DNA of 29,216 nucleotides from Candidatus Pelagibacter sp. (GCA_002704625.1 PAGZ01000011.1:1-29216), one strand, 5' to 3'. Counted from the stretch's first letter, positions 16,001 to 23,575 are shown. Notes: generated by a model from the letters alone, not told the origin. A program made the numbers and translations.

Positions 16001-17766
16001 GATGTAAATAAAGGGATTAATCCAATTCTTCTCTGTAATTTAAACTCTTTTACAATGTTTTTTGGCTTAGGATGAACTCCAACCCAATTTCCGTTAACCA
16101 TAATTTTATTCATTGATGCATTAAATGAAGGAGAACCTTCTTCTAACATTCTCATACCTCTTTGTCTTAACCAGTTTGTGATGGGTTTTCCAGAACTATT
16201 TGTTGAAATAGCAGCTGCAATTGCCATATGTTTATGTAAACCTACATTTCCTCCATCAGGCGTGTCTACTGGATCAATAATACCCCACTGAGAACCATGT
16301 AGTAAACGAGGTCCTATAATTTTTGCACTATCATCCATTGGTAAGTTAATTTTTCGCAAATGTGAAATAGCTGCATTATAACTTAATCGATTAAGAGTTT
16401 GTACAATACCCATTCGTTTGGTACCTTCTTGACTGCCCCAATTTCCTTTGTAAGCTTTTCTGAAACCCTTTTCAATATCACGCTGACTGAAAAACTCTCT
16501 GTAATTTTTTTCAATTAGTCCAATAAAGTTTCCTCTATAAAGACCTTGTTTAAACGTATACTCTTTATCAATCATTTGGTAGATTGTTTTTTGCTGAATA
16601 GAGAGATATTCTTTGAAAAGATCATAAAGCAAATCACCTGGTAGTTCGACGCGTTTAAATTTAAAACTATCACGATCTGTTGGTTTAACATCTTTTGTAA
16701 ATACATGTAATAACTCTTTTACCATGTGACCTAGATAATAAGCTTTTGCACGGAAGTTTAATTCGCCAATATGTGGCAAAAAATAATTTGCTAAGATTTC
16801 TATTGCGTGAGGTATTGTCTTATGCTTTGTAAATGTTGCAATATATTTTAGTGCTTGTTCTTGTGAAAATATCATACCAGCATCATGAATTGAAGGGGCA
16901 AATAAATCTATATATGAATTATATTTATCTAAATCTAACAAACAATGTTCAATAATACTTTTATCAGATAAGACACCAAGAGCCCGCATAACAATAAAGA
17001 GTGGGACAGGCTTTCTTACATTAGGCAGGTTAACAACTATGTTATTATTAGTATATTTTTCACTAGGAGCCACAATTCGAACAGATAAAGTTCTTATTGG
17101 TTTTGAGGCATCTTCAGAAACAGATCTAATATCTGCAGCATGACTATAAAGATCATTTACTTTGTCTCTTACATAAAGCATATTATCTGCAAACTTTTCT
17201 TGTGAGACAATGACTTTTTCCTTTCCATCAACAATAAAATAGCCCCCATAATCATTTCTACATTCACCCATTTCAAATCTTACATCTGGTGCCATATTTT
17301 TTAAAATACACAAATCTGAAAATAACATAATAGGAAATCTTCCAAGAAACATCTTTGAGAGTGTACTAGTATACGTGGGCTCTTTAGGAAAACTATCCAT
17401 CTCTTCAGTTTTAATAAAAAACTCTAGTTCCACATCATAGTGTATAGTAATGCCATATGTCATATTTCGCAGCCTGGCTTCATTTGGATACATAAAATGC
17501 TCTCTTCCATCATCAAAAATAACAGGTTTTCCATAGTAAAGTTTATCACCGTTTTTTCCTGCTAAATATAAATTACACCTTAGATTAAAGTCTCCACTAA
17601 CTGGGTCCTGTTCTTTCATTATTCTAATGGGATTTTTTTCTCTGAATATTCTCTTAATGCCACTTGAATAAAACTCGTTAAAAGAATCAAGATGATGATT
17701 GACTAAAAGATTTCGATTATCTTCAAATAATTTATCAATAATGGCCTGCGACAACTGATCGCTCAT
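13090..17766 (-). CDS. rpb2: Divergent RNA polymerase second-largest subunit with CTD-like tail (RPB2a)
   Basis: A complete RPB2 core runs from residue 1 to about 1223. It includes lobe motifs (GECRNDYGGYFIVDGKEKVI), the fork region LLHGSQWGIIDPVDTPDGG (Trp494), GYNVEDSILFNEG (Val804 where RPB2s have Gln), GDKFCSRCGQKG (Cys945 and Cys948; the usual His is Cys948), and MERDGIVGHG (Met1099). Both lysines of the GDK and QKG catalytic elements are kept. The C-terminal clamp zinc site is degenerate: only Cys1129 remains. About 330 further residues follow: a Trp-rich stretch (WGWQFD at 1313), Pro-rich YxPxSP repeats (two YVPTSPDYD copies at 1421 and 1440), and an Asp/Thr/Ser/Lys-rich end. RPB2 proteins are typically ~1,150-1,250 residues. 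TATA-like sequence, not AAAATTGA, precedes the ATG. A second, canonical RPB2 starts at 26257, so this is the divergent paralogue. Confidence 0.95.
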   Translation of the reverse strand: MSDQLSQAIIDKLFEDNRNLLVNHHLDSFNEFYSSGIKRIFREKNPIRIMKEQDPVSGDFNLRCNLYLAGKNGDKLYYGKPVIFDDGREHFMYPNEARLRNMTYGITIHYDVELEFFIKTEEMDSFPKEPTYTSTLSKMFLGRFPIMLFSDLCILKNMAPDVRFEMGECRNDYGGYFIVDGKEKVIVSQEKFADNMLYVRDKVNDLYSHAADIRSVSEDASKPIRTLSVRIVAPSEKYTNNNIVVNLPNVRKPVPLFIVMRALGVLSDKSIIEHCLLDLDKYNSYIDLFAPSIHDAGMIFSQEQALKYIATFTKHKTIPHAIEILANYFLPHIGELNFRAKAYYLGHMVKELLHVFTKDVKPTDRDSFKFKRVELPGDLLYDLFKEYLSIQQKTIYQMIDKEYTFKQGLYRGNFIGLIEKNYREFFSQRDIEKGFRKAYKGNWGSQEGTKRMGIVQTLNRLSYNAAISHLRKINLPMDDSAKIIGPRLLHGSQWGIIDPVDTPDGGNVGLHKHMAIAAAISTNSSGKPITNWLRQRGMRMLEEGSPSFNASMNKIMVNGNWVGVHPKPKNIVKEFKLQRRIGLIPLFTSIQWDITNQTIFIYTDSGRMMRPIFYVEDGKGSYDSGMAKEKISSNNYSWNELTTGFAKKKMDRKSITDNNIYQLDQLYDAPNIDALNGSQACIEYIDTAEEETALIAFLEDDLAKKPYTNVEIHPSLILGVMGNQVVFPENNQLPRDLFACGQMRQAVSLYHSNFQTRIDKMGVVLNYGQTPLVKSRYLDKISNEQHPYGENVICAIMCYGGYNVEDSILFNEGSIKRGLFRTTYFNSYETYEESSKVGTSQVDSTFANIEKANVVGQKSGFDYSQLDEHGLIKENTPVTEKTIVIGKITTNLADPGASQDASITPKKGQLGFVDKSFITEGEEGFRIAKVRVRDERIPNIGDKFCSRCGQKGTIGLVIPEANMPFTKDGIRPDIIINPHALPSRMTIGQLVETLMGKACSMYGGYGDCTAFMNKGQKATSFGKMLTEVGFNSSGNQYLMNGESGEQMFAEIFIGPTYYMRLKHMVKDKINYRSKGPRTLLTRQTVQGRANDGGLRVGEMERDGIVGHGAMHFLQESMLVRGDEYYMAICNKSGMTAIYNESYNLFLSPLSDGPIRFTGTLEDGLNIDNITKYGRSFSIIRIPYAFKLLMQELTTMNIQMRLITEDNIDQLTSMNFSDNIIKLTGDAKLTPAEIKRRATKQQYTETAKLPIMDTTPQTASQPDVYQNNPFLDSPTVEEYAPISPETQYAKQESRKNTSVSAPEYAKSNSDPIHWGWQFDRSDWDNGDIYKSIIVPEDGRPEMWWVDDNDYQAPNEYPKDWKPDDLNKSDGTRIHNIPVIQALLADQEPGNWDRVIAKLKSEEGVMQAPGSPQYAPAPTLPQYVPTSPDYDANSPLQVSPQYVPTSPDYDPDKPLSSGGSTTNVIINVKPSTAEPVKTAKEVDIDIDTDTDANTNIDANDTGEKVISIITEKDSNKSTIKGLLGTKEATNKESDEESVEGNDDNSSLGEKDTKKVVIKTD
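13423..13512 (-). repeat. Direct repeat encoding CTD-like YVPTSPDYD units
   Basis: Two 33-base copies, 13423-13455 and 13480-13512, differ at a single base and start 57 bases (19 codons) apart. Each encodes PQYVPTSPDYD. Near-identity at third positions suggests recent duplication or conversion. Degenerate relatives lie upstream in the protein: QYAPAP at about 1411 and YAPISPE at 1278. Confidence 0.85.
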
Positions 17767-17836
17767 ATCTATACTATAATAGCAGGTATTATTTTTATTT
17801 CTCTATCCGTACAAACTATAAAATATATATATATTA

Positions 17837-18718
17837 ATGAGTAATCCAGATATAGCAAATCAATATATTAAAAATTTAATAACCAATAAGGATAGATTTA
17901 TGATAACCAGAACAGGTTGGGGTGCTGAACCAGTAATATCATATGGAATTGTCTATAATAAACCACAATTTTTAAGAAAAAATATTAGAGATATTCTAGA
18001 ATATAATGCTGGTATATATAATCAAAATAGTGAAAACTTAAGAAAATGGGGGTATTTATATCATAATGCAATAAAAAATTCTACATGCTGTTTTGTATGG
18101 AAAAACGAAAAGGTTTCTACTATTATAAAACAAGCACAAATTATGCTAACATATGGTGTAAATAATATGAGTGCAGAGCATTTAGATCCTTTAGTTGCAG
18201 TAAACGCTGGAAAAATACCTTGGACACAAAGTCTTCGTGAAAAAAAAATATTAATAATTTCTCCTTTTACTGATTCAATTAAATATCAAAATGATAAAGG
18301 ATACAATTTAGTCAGTGGAGATAACAGATTATTTCATCCTGATCAAAAATACATCTATTATAAAACATTTAATACTCTTGGAGGTAACTTTGTTCATAGT
18401 AATTGGTCTGAAACATTCATGAAGATGATACAAGATATAAGTATTTTGGATTTTGATATTGCATTAGTTTCTTGCGGTGGGTATGGTTTGCCAATATGCG
18501 ATTTTATATACACTAGAATAAAGAAATCAAGTATATATGTAGGTGGTGTATTACCATTATTATTTGGTGTAACATGTCAAAGATACAAAGATAAAGATAA
18601 AAATTATAATCCTGGTATGATAAAACCAAATGCGAATGAACAAGTTGAAATGAAATCATTTCAACAAATATATGGTTATAGTAGTACTAATGAAGTTGAA
18701 AATAAATGTTATTGGTAG
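17837..18718 (+). CDS. GT-D-like protein related to bacterial polysaccharide-cluster proteins
   Basis: Not a standard viral core gene. Conserved blocks: KILIISPFTDSIKYQ (137-151), DFDIALVSCGGYGLPICDF (205-223), and VGGVLPLLFGVTCQRY (235-250). These match by eye a family common in bacterial capsule/O-antigen loci with blocks like VLVIHPF..SI..Q, DFDVALIGCGAYG.PLA and GGA.QLLFGI.G.RW, which I believe adopts the GT-D-type glycosyltransferase fold. The N-terminal ITRTGWGAEP segment fits the family's first nucleotide-sugar motif position. Length 293 is normal. It is alone on the plus strand between two minus-strand blocks, with a TATA-rich run before the ATG and a hairpin just past the stop. A role in glycosylating virion or host-surface molecules and a bacterial origin are inference. 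Confidence 0.75.
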   Translation: MSNPDIANQYIKNLITNKDRFMITRTGWGAEPVISYGIVYNKPQFLRKNIRDILEYNAGIYNQNSENLRKWGYLYHNAIKNSTCCFVWKNEKVSTIIKQAQIMLTYGVNNMSAEHLDPLVAVNAGKIPWTQSLREKKILIISPFTDSIKYQNDKGYNLVSGDNRLFHPDQKYIYYKTFNTLGGNFVHSNWSETFMKMIQDISILDFDIALVSCGGYGLPICDFIYTRIKKSSIYVGGVLPLLFGVTCQRYKDKDKNYNPGMIKPNANEQVEMKSFQQIYGYSSTNEVENKCYW

Positions 18719-18749
18719 TAAATAAGTATATTTTATTGATACATATTTA
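18719..18749. terminator. Hairpin between convergent genes
   Basis: TAAATAAGTAT (18719-18729) pairs with ATACATATTTA (18739-18749) with one mismatch in 11, around a 9-base loop. It starts at the base after the stop of the plus-strand gene and covers the stop (18747-18749) of the minus-strand gene, so it can serve both. Confidence 0.65.
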
Positions 18750-19088
18750 CTGAAGTGCTTGTTCAACGCCCTCACCAGCCATAACTAAAATCATTAGGCC
18801 AATAAGAACAAAGAACATAACAAATGGTAGAAGCACTAAAAACCAGGATACTTGTTTGTATCCTGCCTTACAAAGTGCATCTAAGATAAACGTCCAAAAG
18901 GCGACATATAATCCTTTTGCAAGAAACACAGCACCTACACTTGGTACCTGGCATTCAAAATCTCCACACTGATATTTATTTTGATTACCTGCGTTTTGGA
19001 ACATAAGCGCGACAATAGCAATTACAGAAATTACTAAATAAACGTACGCCGGCGAACATAATTTACGAATAGATTCTATCAATTTCAT
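18747..19088 (-). CDS. Three-helix membrane protein, 113 residues
   Basis: Starts MKLIESIRKLCSPAYVYLVIS. Hydrophobic helices lie at about 14-30, 54-72 and 81-104, with a short Cys-containing loop (QCGDFECQVPS, Cys41 and Cys46) after the first. The layout and the MKLIESIRK/SPAYVYLVIS opening are familiar to me from small conserved membrane proteins of mesomimiviruses, but I know of no function. A TATATAT tract directly abuts the ATG, as for late-type genes. Gene order (next to the basic protein, RPB10 and another membrane protein) suggests a virion membrane role. Confidence 0.85.
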   Translation of the reverse strand: MKLIESIRKLCSPAYVYLVISVIAIVALMFQNAGNQNKYQCGDFECQVPSVGAVFLAKGLYVAFWTFILDALCKAGYKQVSWFLVLLPFVMFFVLIGLMILVMAGEGVEQALQ

Positions 19089-19112
19089 TATATATGTTCC
19101 CTAGAAATTATT

Positions 19113-19772
19113 TTAAATATTCGCAACTGCCTGTCCTGCTGCTTGGTGAATATCAGGAACATCTGGAATAATTGGAAGTGTTACATCGCCCATAGGTGTT
19201 AGTCTATCCTGACTTGTAGGTGCAGGATTGAGTGGAGCAGGTTTCCCCTGCCACTGATTTACCATTTCTCCTGCTCCAAATAATGAGTTTCTAACTAGAT
19301 TTGTTACCGGCTGAAATAATTTCCCGCGATCATCAAAAAGACCCATTCCTCCTCGCATCATCTTACGCTTTGTGCGACGGTATTTTCCACGGACATGCGA
19401 TTTATGCCCCTTGCGAGTAGTTTTGCGACCTTTACGGCCCTTAGTCTTGCGACGAGATTTTTTTCCCTTTTTGCCTTTATGCCCCTTAGTTTTACGCCCC
19501 TTCTTTTTTGGTGATCGTTGTCTACGCTTTTTTCCTCCAACTACAGGTTTTGCCTGACAACCACAAGCACCTCCAGATTGAGGATTAGTATCTAGAGGAT
19601 CAGGTAGAGCACCCGCATCACTGTTCAAAGAAAAATGATTTCCAACATCAGATACATTACGATCGTTTGAACCAGGCAGATTATTTGGTTCACTCCATCC
19701 CTGACCTTGAGGATAAGCAGCTGGAGTAATTACTGATACGGACCCACCATGCATATTACAATCTTTTGACAT
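19113..19772 (-). CDS. Very basic Lys/Arg/Gly-rich protein, possible nucleic-acid-binding virion protein
   Basis: Three parts are visible. Residues 1-80 are Gly/Pro/Asn-rich and neutral (ITPAAYPQGQGWSEPNNLPG) with CGC at 70-72. Residues 81-140 are an extreme basic tract of short KGRK, KGHKGKKGKK and RKTKGRKGRK units with almost no acidic residue, like histone H1 or protamine tails. Residues 141-219 are Gly/Pro-rich with FQPVTNLVRNSLFGAGEMV. The basic segment (about 19353-19532) is visibly richer in G+C than its surroundings because of Arg/Gly codons. DNA compaction in the virion is the natural guess; RNA binding or nucleolar targeting are alternatives. TATATAT precedes the ATG. No named family. 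Confidence 0.82.
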   Translation of the reverse strand: MSKDCNMHGGSVSVITPAAYPQGQGWSEPNNLPGSNDRNVSDVGNHFSLNSDAGALPDPLDTNPQSGGACGCQAKPVVGGKKRRQRSPKKKGRKTKGHKGKKGKKSRRKTKGRKGRKTTRKGHKSHVRGKYRRTKRKMMRGGMGLFDDRGKLFQPVTNLVRNSLFGAGEMVNQWQGKPAPLNPAPTSQDRLTPMGDVTLPIIPDVPDIHQAAGQAVANI

Positions 19773-19790
19773 TGCTATATATTATCTATT

Positions 19791-19808
19791 GATATTTTAT
19801 TCAATATC
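19791..19808. terminator. Short hairpin over the RPB10 stop codon
   Basis: GATATT (19791-19796) pairs with AATATC (19803-19808), with a 6-base loop that contains the RPB10 stop codon (19797-19799). Confidence 0.4.
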
Positions 19809-20030
19809 TACATGAGTAAGTATATGACGTCTACAACACATCTTATTTAATTGAAGTTTGTCTAAAACTTCTCCTTCAGGTGTTTTTTCTGCATTTTCTG
19901 TAGTCAAATATTTAACTTCATCAACCATTGCGCTTTTATCACTTTTAATCTTACGCACTTGTATACAATAATATCGATACTTGTTTCCCAAAACCTTGCC
20001 ACAGGTAAAGCATTTAACTGGTATAATCAT
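19797..20030 (-). CDS. rpb10: RNA polymerase subunit RPB10
   Basis: Small zinc-binding polymerase subunit that links the RPB3/RPB11 platform to RPB2. The diagnostic opening [18 protein letters not shown] is present with Cys7 and Cys10, followed by the rare CC pair of the family in [14 protein letters not shown] (Cys65, Cys66). Spacing fits RPB10/RpoN (65-75 residues); the 77-residue length includes a slightly longer middle loop. The start is fixed by the family motif and by a perfect AAAATTGA element 36 bases upstream. The gene is only 60 bases from the adjacent 140-residue membrane protein and has its own promoter. Confidence 0.95.
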   Translation of the reverse strand: MIIPVKCFTCGKVLGNKYRYYCIQVRKIKSDKSAMVDEVKYLTTENAEKTPEGEVLDKLQLNKMCCRRHILTHVDIE

Positions 20031-20050
20031 CTTGAATATATATAAGCAGC

Positions 20051-20087
20051 AGAGTTTTATCTATATCAATTTTCTAGATAAAACTCT
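20051..20087. terminator. 13-bp perfect hairpin enclosing the RPB10 promoter
   Basis: AGAGTTTTATCTA (20051-20063) is the exact reverse complement of 20075-20087, with an 11-base loop. It ends one base before the stop of the 140-residue gene (20089-20091), so it is a probable 3' end signal. The loop contains the early-type element of RPB10. Confidence 0.75.
20066..20073 (-). promoter_or_regulatory. Early-type promoter element AAAATTGA upstream of RPB10
   Basis: TCAATTTT on the plus strand, read as AAAATTGA toward RPB10, 36 bases before its ATG. It fills most of the loop of a perfect 13-bp inverted repeat. Confidence 0.75.
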
Positions 20088-20088
20088 C

Positions 20089-20511
20089 TTATTCTTTTGG
20101 ACATTTCCCAAGACATTTTCCCTTATGCCAAAAATTATCATAATCTATATCCTTTCCATCTTTTGTGTGATATGTTGGGCCAGCTCTAGATCCTCCTACA
20201 CACATTGGTTTTGATTCATTTCCGCCTAGTAAAACACAATAACTTGCATTTTTACATGCCCTGCTACTAAAACCACTGCATACCTCATGTAACTTGCCTA
20301 AATCTGCACTATTTGTTTTTCCAATAATTTCATGTGATGGCTCAGTATCAAAAGATTCTATTGTTACTACTTTTTCAATGTGTTTATCTTGTACTGGATT
20401 AAAATCTATCCCCACAACTTGAAAAACAATGATTAATGTAAGTAAAGTAACAACAACACTCATTATACTTGGCCATTGTGTTTTAAGAAATTCTACAACT
20501 TCTGAACTCAT
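20089..20511 (-). CDS. Cys-rich single-pass membrane protein with IESF motif
   Basis: One N-terminal membrane helix at about 15-34 (SIMSVVVTLLTLIIVFQVVG) is followed by a linker with VVTIESFDTE (48-57) and a compact domain with six cysteines (78, 86, 92, 104, 133, 137), enough for three disulfides. The pattern CSGFSSRACKNASYCVLLGG resembles small Cys-rich domains of mesomimivirus virion proteins, but I cannot name it. The IESF motif about 17 residues after the helix recalls IEGF in the 311- and 381-residue proteins. A TATATATAT tract abuts the ATG (late type), and a 13-bp hairpin abuts the stop. A virion membrane role is inferred. Confidence 0.83.
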   Translation of the reverse strand: MSSEVVEFLKTQWPSIMSVVVTLLTLIIVFQVVGIDFNPVQDKHIEKVVTIESFDTEPSHEIIGKTNSADLGKLHEVCSGFSSRACKNASYCVLLGGNESKPMCVGGSRAGPTYHTKDGKDIDYDNFWHKGKCLGKCPKE

Positions 20512-20520
20512 TATATATAT
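20512..20520 (-). promoter_or_regulatory. TATA-rich late-type promoter tract before the Cys-rich membrane protein
   Basis: TATATATAT lies immediately upstream of the ATG at 20511, in a 28-base gap to MutS7. Read as late-type from position and from recurrence before other virion-type genes. Confidence 0.35.
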
Positions 20521-20539
20521 AAACTTTTAGATAATAATG

Positions 20540-23512
20540 CTAGGATTTGGTTGAAACTAATTTATATCCTTTTGATGTTTTAACTCTACGATGTTGTTGT
20601 CCCGTTTCATGAATATTATCATGACACCCTTTGCAAAGATTCATTAAATTGGCAGGGTGATTTTTATGTATACCGTTAATATATCCATTATCATCTGCTT
20701 TTTGTTGATGCTGAAGATGATGAACCTCTTCTGCAATCTTTCCACATAATTCACAATTTGTTACTACCTTCTTGGCATTAAAATGTGATGTCTTAGCACT
20801 GAGAATATTTTGATCTTTTGGATTATATTTTATTCTAAGATTATGCGCTCTTTCTAAAAACTCTGGTTTTAAGCTAAGAGATTTACAAACTTCTAATCCA
20901 TACATGTCTTCACCTGCGCCATCTTTCAACAATCTATCATAAACAAGCGTATCTGTTTCCTTATCATAAATAACAGACATATGCATTAATTTTAATCGAT
21001 TTAATTTCTCAATTTCTTCATAATTACATATCTCATGAAAATGAGTTGCAAAGATAAATGAAGAATTTGCATTATGTAACCACTCGACTCCTGCTGTAAA
21101 AATGCTTTTTGCTGAATTACTTTCTGTTCCTGAACATAATTCATCGCCTATTACAAGACTATTTTTGTCACTTTGATTTAAAATAGTTCGCAACTCAGAC
21201 ATTTCTACAGCAAATGTAGATAATCCCTTAAATATATTATCATTTCCAAGAATCCTAGTAAATATTTTTGAATATGGCTTGAATACCATACTAACGCATG
21301 GTACATATAAACCTGCCTGAGCCATTATAACTGCAATACCAAGTGATTTAATAAAGCTACTTTTTCCTACTGCATTTGTACCATACAAAAGAAGACCGTC
21401 TATTTCATCACCTAACGTTAAATCATTTGGAACATATGTTTCATTTACTTGGAGTCGTTCAATTAATGGATGTCTCAATCCTATACAATTTAAAAATGCT
21501 TTCTCAGAAGATGCATTTATTTTTGGTCGGGTATAATTAAAATTAACAGCCATATAACATGCATTTTGCAAGCAATCAACCCATGCAACAAACTTGGAAA
21601 TATTTTCAAATATATCTTTCTTTTCTGCTAATTTGTTACAAAAATCCCAAAAAAACTTATCTAATTCATGTATTAGTTTCTGCCTTGAACTTTGTAGTCC
21701 ATCACATACTATTTGTATCTGTGGAGAAGTAATCATTAAGTCTTTCTTGCTAGAACTATATTGTTTAATTTCACATTGTGTTACGTCAAATGGTGTTTCC
21801 TCTCCATTTATTTTAATATTAAATTGTGACTTAACTGTAGTATCATCTAAAGCTGATTTCAAAATCTTCATGCGACGATTCGTTCCACACAGAATAGGGC
21901 TACTCTTAGGGGTTTCATGTATTTTTACATATGAGCCAGTATTTTTTTTTTCATATTCTGCTACCAACTCACAAAAATATGTTTGAATATATCCCAAAGC
22001 ACTATCACAATCTAAACTTGCGCTATAAGCTTTCTGAATCTCATTTACAACAGCACCAGACTTTACAAAACAAGCCTTTTCTGGAGTTAACAATCCAAGT
22101 TTTTCCTCAGATACATCATCAATATCGTAACATTTTTCCATATCAAAATTACTATCAAATAAATTAATTAAGAATCTTACATTGCTAATACAATCAATAT
22201 GTCTACTTTTAATGCTTTCTAATAGCGGTTTACATTTTTCTACAACTAAAAATAGTTCTACAATTTTTATTAAGTCATCATTTAATCTTGCAATATCTCT
22301 AGGAGTTACTTTATTAGCAGTTAGTTTTCTGTAGAATTGGTCGATATCTCGAACACCTTTCAACTTTAATCTAACTTTTTCCCATGTTTCACTTACTATC
22401 GCATTTTGAATATCATTATAATTATCTTCTAGCTTTTTAATATTAGTAGTTGGACGTGTAAATGAATAACGGAAACTACGATTGCCCATAGAAGTGCAAC
22501 AATTATCTAAAAGCGATGTAACGGATCGAAGTTTACCATTATGTCGATCATCGCATAAAATATTCAGCTGTCTAAGAGAATGGTTTGCCAAAAGCAGTGT
22601 ATCTGCATAATTTTCCAATGTTGCGAATGAAATCTTATTTAAAATTGTTGTGTTGTGTGCGTATATAAAGTCTATCAACATTGTGTATGCTTGCATAGAA
22701 AGTTCGTGTGTTCTGAATGATTCATGAATAACTTCAAGAGAGATTTCTGGAAAAAATGTTTTCATTATCTCTCCCTGATATTTTTGTTTTTCTGCATTTT
22801 TGGATGCTTGTGCAATTTCACTCAAATCGGTTTCTTGAACAATATGTACTTTTTTATTGCTTACACCAATATAAGAAACAATAGAGCGACATTCATCATT
22901 TTGTAATCCTCGAAATACAATAATAATTTCATGTGGAGCAATAATAGCCAGTTGACGCTCAATATCATCATATGTTGTTGGGTCATTGTAATATTGACTA
23001 GTAAATTGAGAAATTGTACTTTTTCCGCTATTAACATCAATAGCAGCTACACCCATTTGAACCTGTTCAGGTGTATATCTTGTTTTATTTACTTTTTTAA
23101 TCCATACACATGCAGCATTATTTGAAATAATTTCTGAATCAGCAGAAAAATATGTTCCAGGTGAGACAATTTCACTCAAACTTCTATTGGTATTCTTTGT
23201 TTGTGTATCTTGAGTATAAATAGGACAAGTATAACCAAGTTCTTGTAGTTTTTTAATGTATTTGTCAATTTGAGTCAAGCCAAATCCGGCCATAACTACC
23301 TGCTTATTTTTAATTTTTTGACCTTTCTTAGCAATAAGAAGATCACATTTTGTTGCAACATCTTCAATATTACTACCACTAATATTACCTTGCGAATCTC
23401 GCAATCCATAGATTTCAAAAAATGATCCAACTTGCATTAAAACAACAGTATTTTCACCATATTCTTTTTTCCATTTTTCTGTATAGCTAATATAATCTTG
23501 TACAATAGGCAT
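20540..23512 (-). CDS. mutS7: MutS7 mismatch-repair ATPase fused to HNH nuclease
   Basis: Mismatch-recognition protein with a built-in nuclease. The N-terminal mismatch-binding domain has MQVGSFFEIYGL with the Phe-x-Glu element (31-33). Connector and lever regions follow, and the ATPase has Walker A GTNAVGKSS (711-719), STFAVEMSELRTIL, Walker B-like NSLVIGDELCSGTES, and FIFATHFHEI. The C-terminal HNH zinc domain (about 916-975) shows CELCGK (Cys920, Cys923), HHLQHQQKADDNG, NHPANLMNLCKGCHDNIH. MutS fused to HNH is the MutS7 type known from mimivirus relatives, octocoral mitochondria and some epsilonproteobacteria. Length (990) is typical. No MutL-like gene is in the window, consistent with MutS7 supplying its own nuclease. 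The ATG at 23512 is followed at once by the conserved N-terminus. Confidence 0.96.
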   Translation of the reverse strand: MPIVQDYISYTEKWKKEYGENTVVLMQVGSFFEIYGLRDSQGNISGSNIEDVATKCDLLIAKKGQKIKNKQVVMAGFGLTQIDKYIKKLQELGYTCPIYTQDTQTKNTNRSLSEIVSPGTYFSADSEIISNNAACVWIKKVNKTRYTPEQVQMGVAAIDVNSGKSTISQFTSQYYNDPTTYDDIERQLAIIAPHEIIIVFRGLQNDECRSIVSYIGVSNKKVHIVQETDLSEIAQASKNAEKQKYQGEIMKTFFPEISLEVIHESFRTHELSMQAYTMLIDFIYAHNTTILNKISFATLENYADTLLLANHSLRQLNILCDDRHNGKLRSVTSLLDNCCTSMGNRSFRYSFTRPTTNIKKLEDNYNDIQNAIVSETWEKVRLKLKGVRDIDQFYRKLTANKVTPRDIARLNDDLIKIVELFLVVEKCKPLLESIKSRHIDCISNVRFLINLFDSNFDMEKCYDIDDVSEEKLGLLTPEKACFVKSGAVVNEIQKAYSASLDCDSALGYIQTYFCELVAEYEKKNTGSYVKIHETPKSSPILCGTNRRMKILKSALDDTTVKSQFNIKINGEETPFDVTQCEIKQYSSSKKDLMITSPQIQIVCDGLQSSRQKLIHELDKFFWDFCNKLAEKKDIFENISKFVAWVDCLQNACYMAVNFNYTRPKINASSEKAFLNCIGLRHPLIERLQVNETYVPNDLTLGDEIDGLLLYGTNAVGKSSFIKSLGIAVIMAQAGLYVPCVSMVFKPYSKIFTRILGNDNIFKGLSTFAVEMSELRTILNQSDKNSLVIGDELCSGTESNSAKSIFTAGVEWLHNANSSFIFATHFHEICNYEEIEKLNRLKLMHMSVIYDKETDTLVYDRLLKDGAGEDMYGLEVCKSLSLKPEFLERAHNLRIKYNPKDQNILSAKTSHFNAKKVVTNCELCGKIAEEVHHLQHQQKADDNGYINGIHKNHPANLMNLCKGCHDNIHETGQQHRRVKTSKGYKLVSTKS

Positions 23513-23567
23513 TTCGATTATATTAAATTAGAGAGATTGCTTTATGCTTTGTTTTATAGCATTATTA

Positions 23568-23575
23568 AAAATTGA
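23568..23575 (+). promoter_or_regulatory. Orphan early-type promoter element AAAATTGA
   Basis: Perfect AAAATTGA in the 204-base gap between MutS7 and the Lys-rich gene, both on the minus strand, while this element points to the plus strand. The next plus-strand ATG is at 23614, 46 bases from motif start, the same spacing as the other early-type genes here. Confidence 0.55.
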
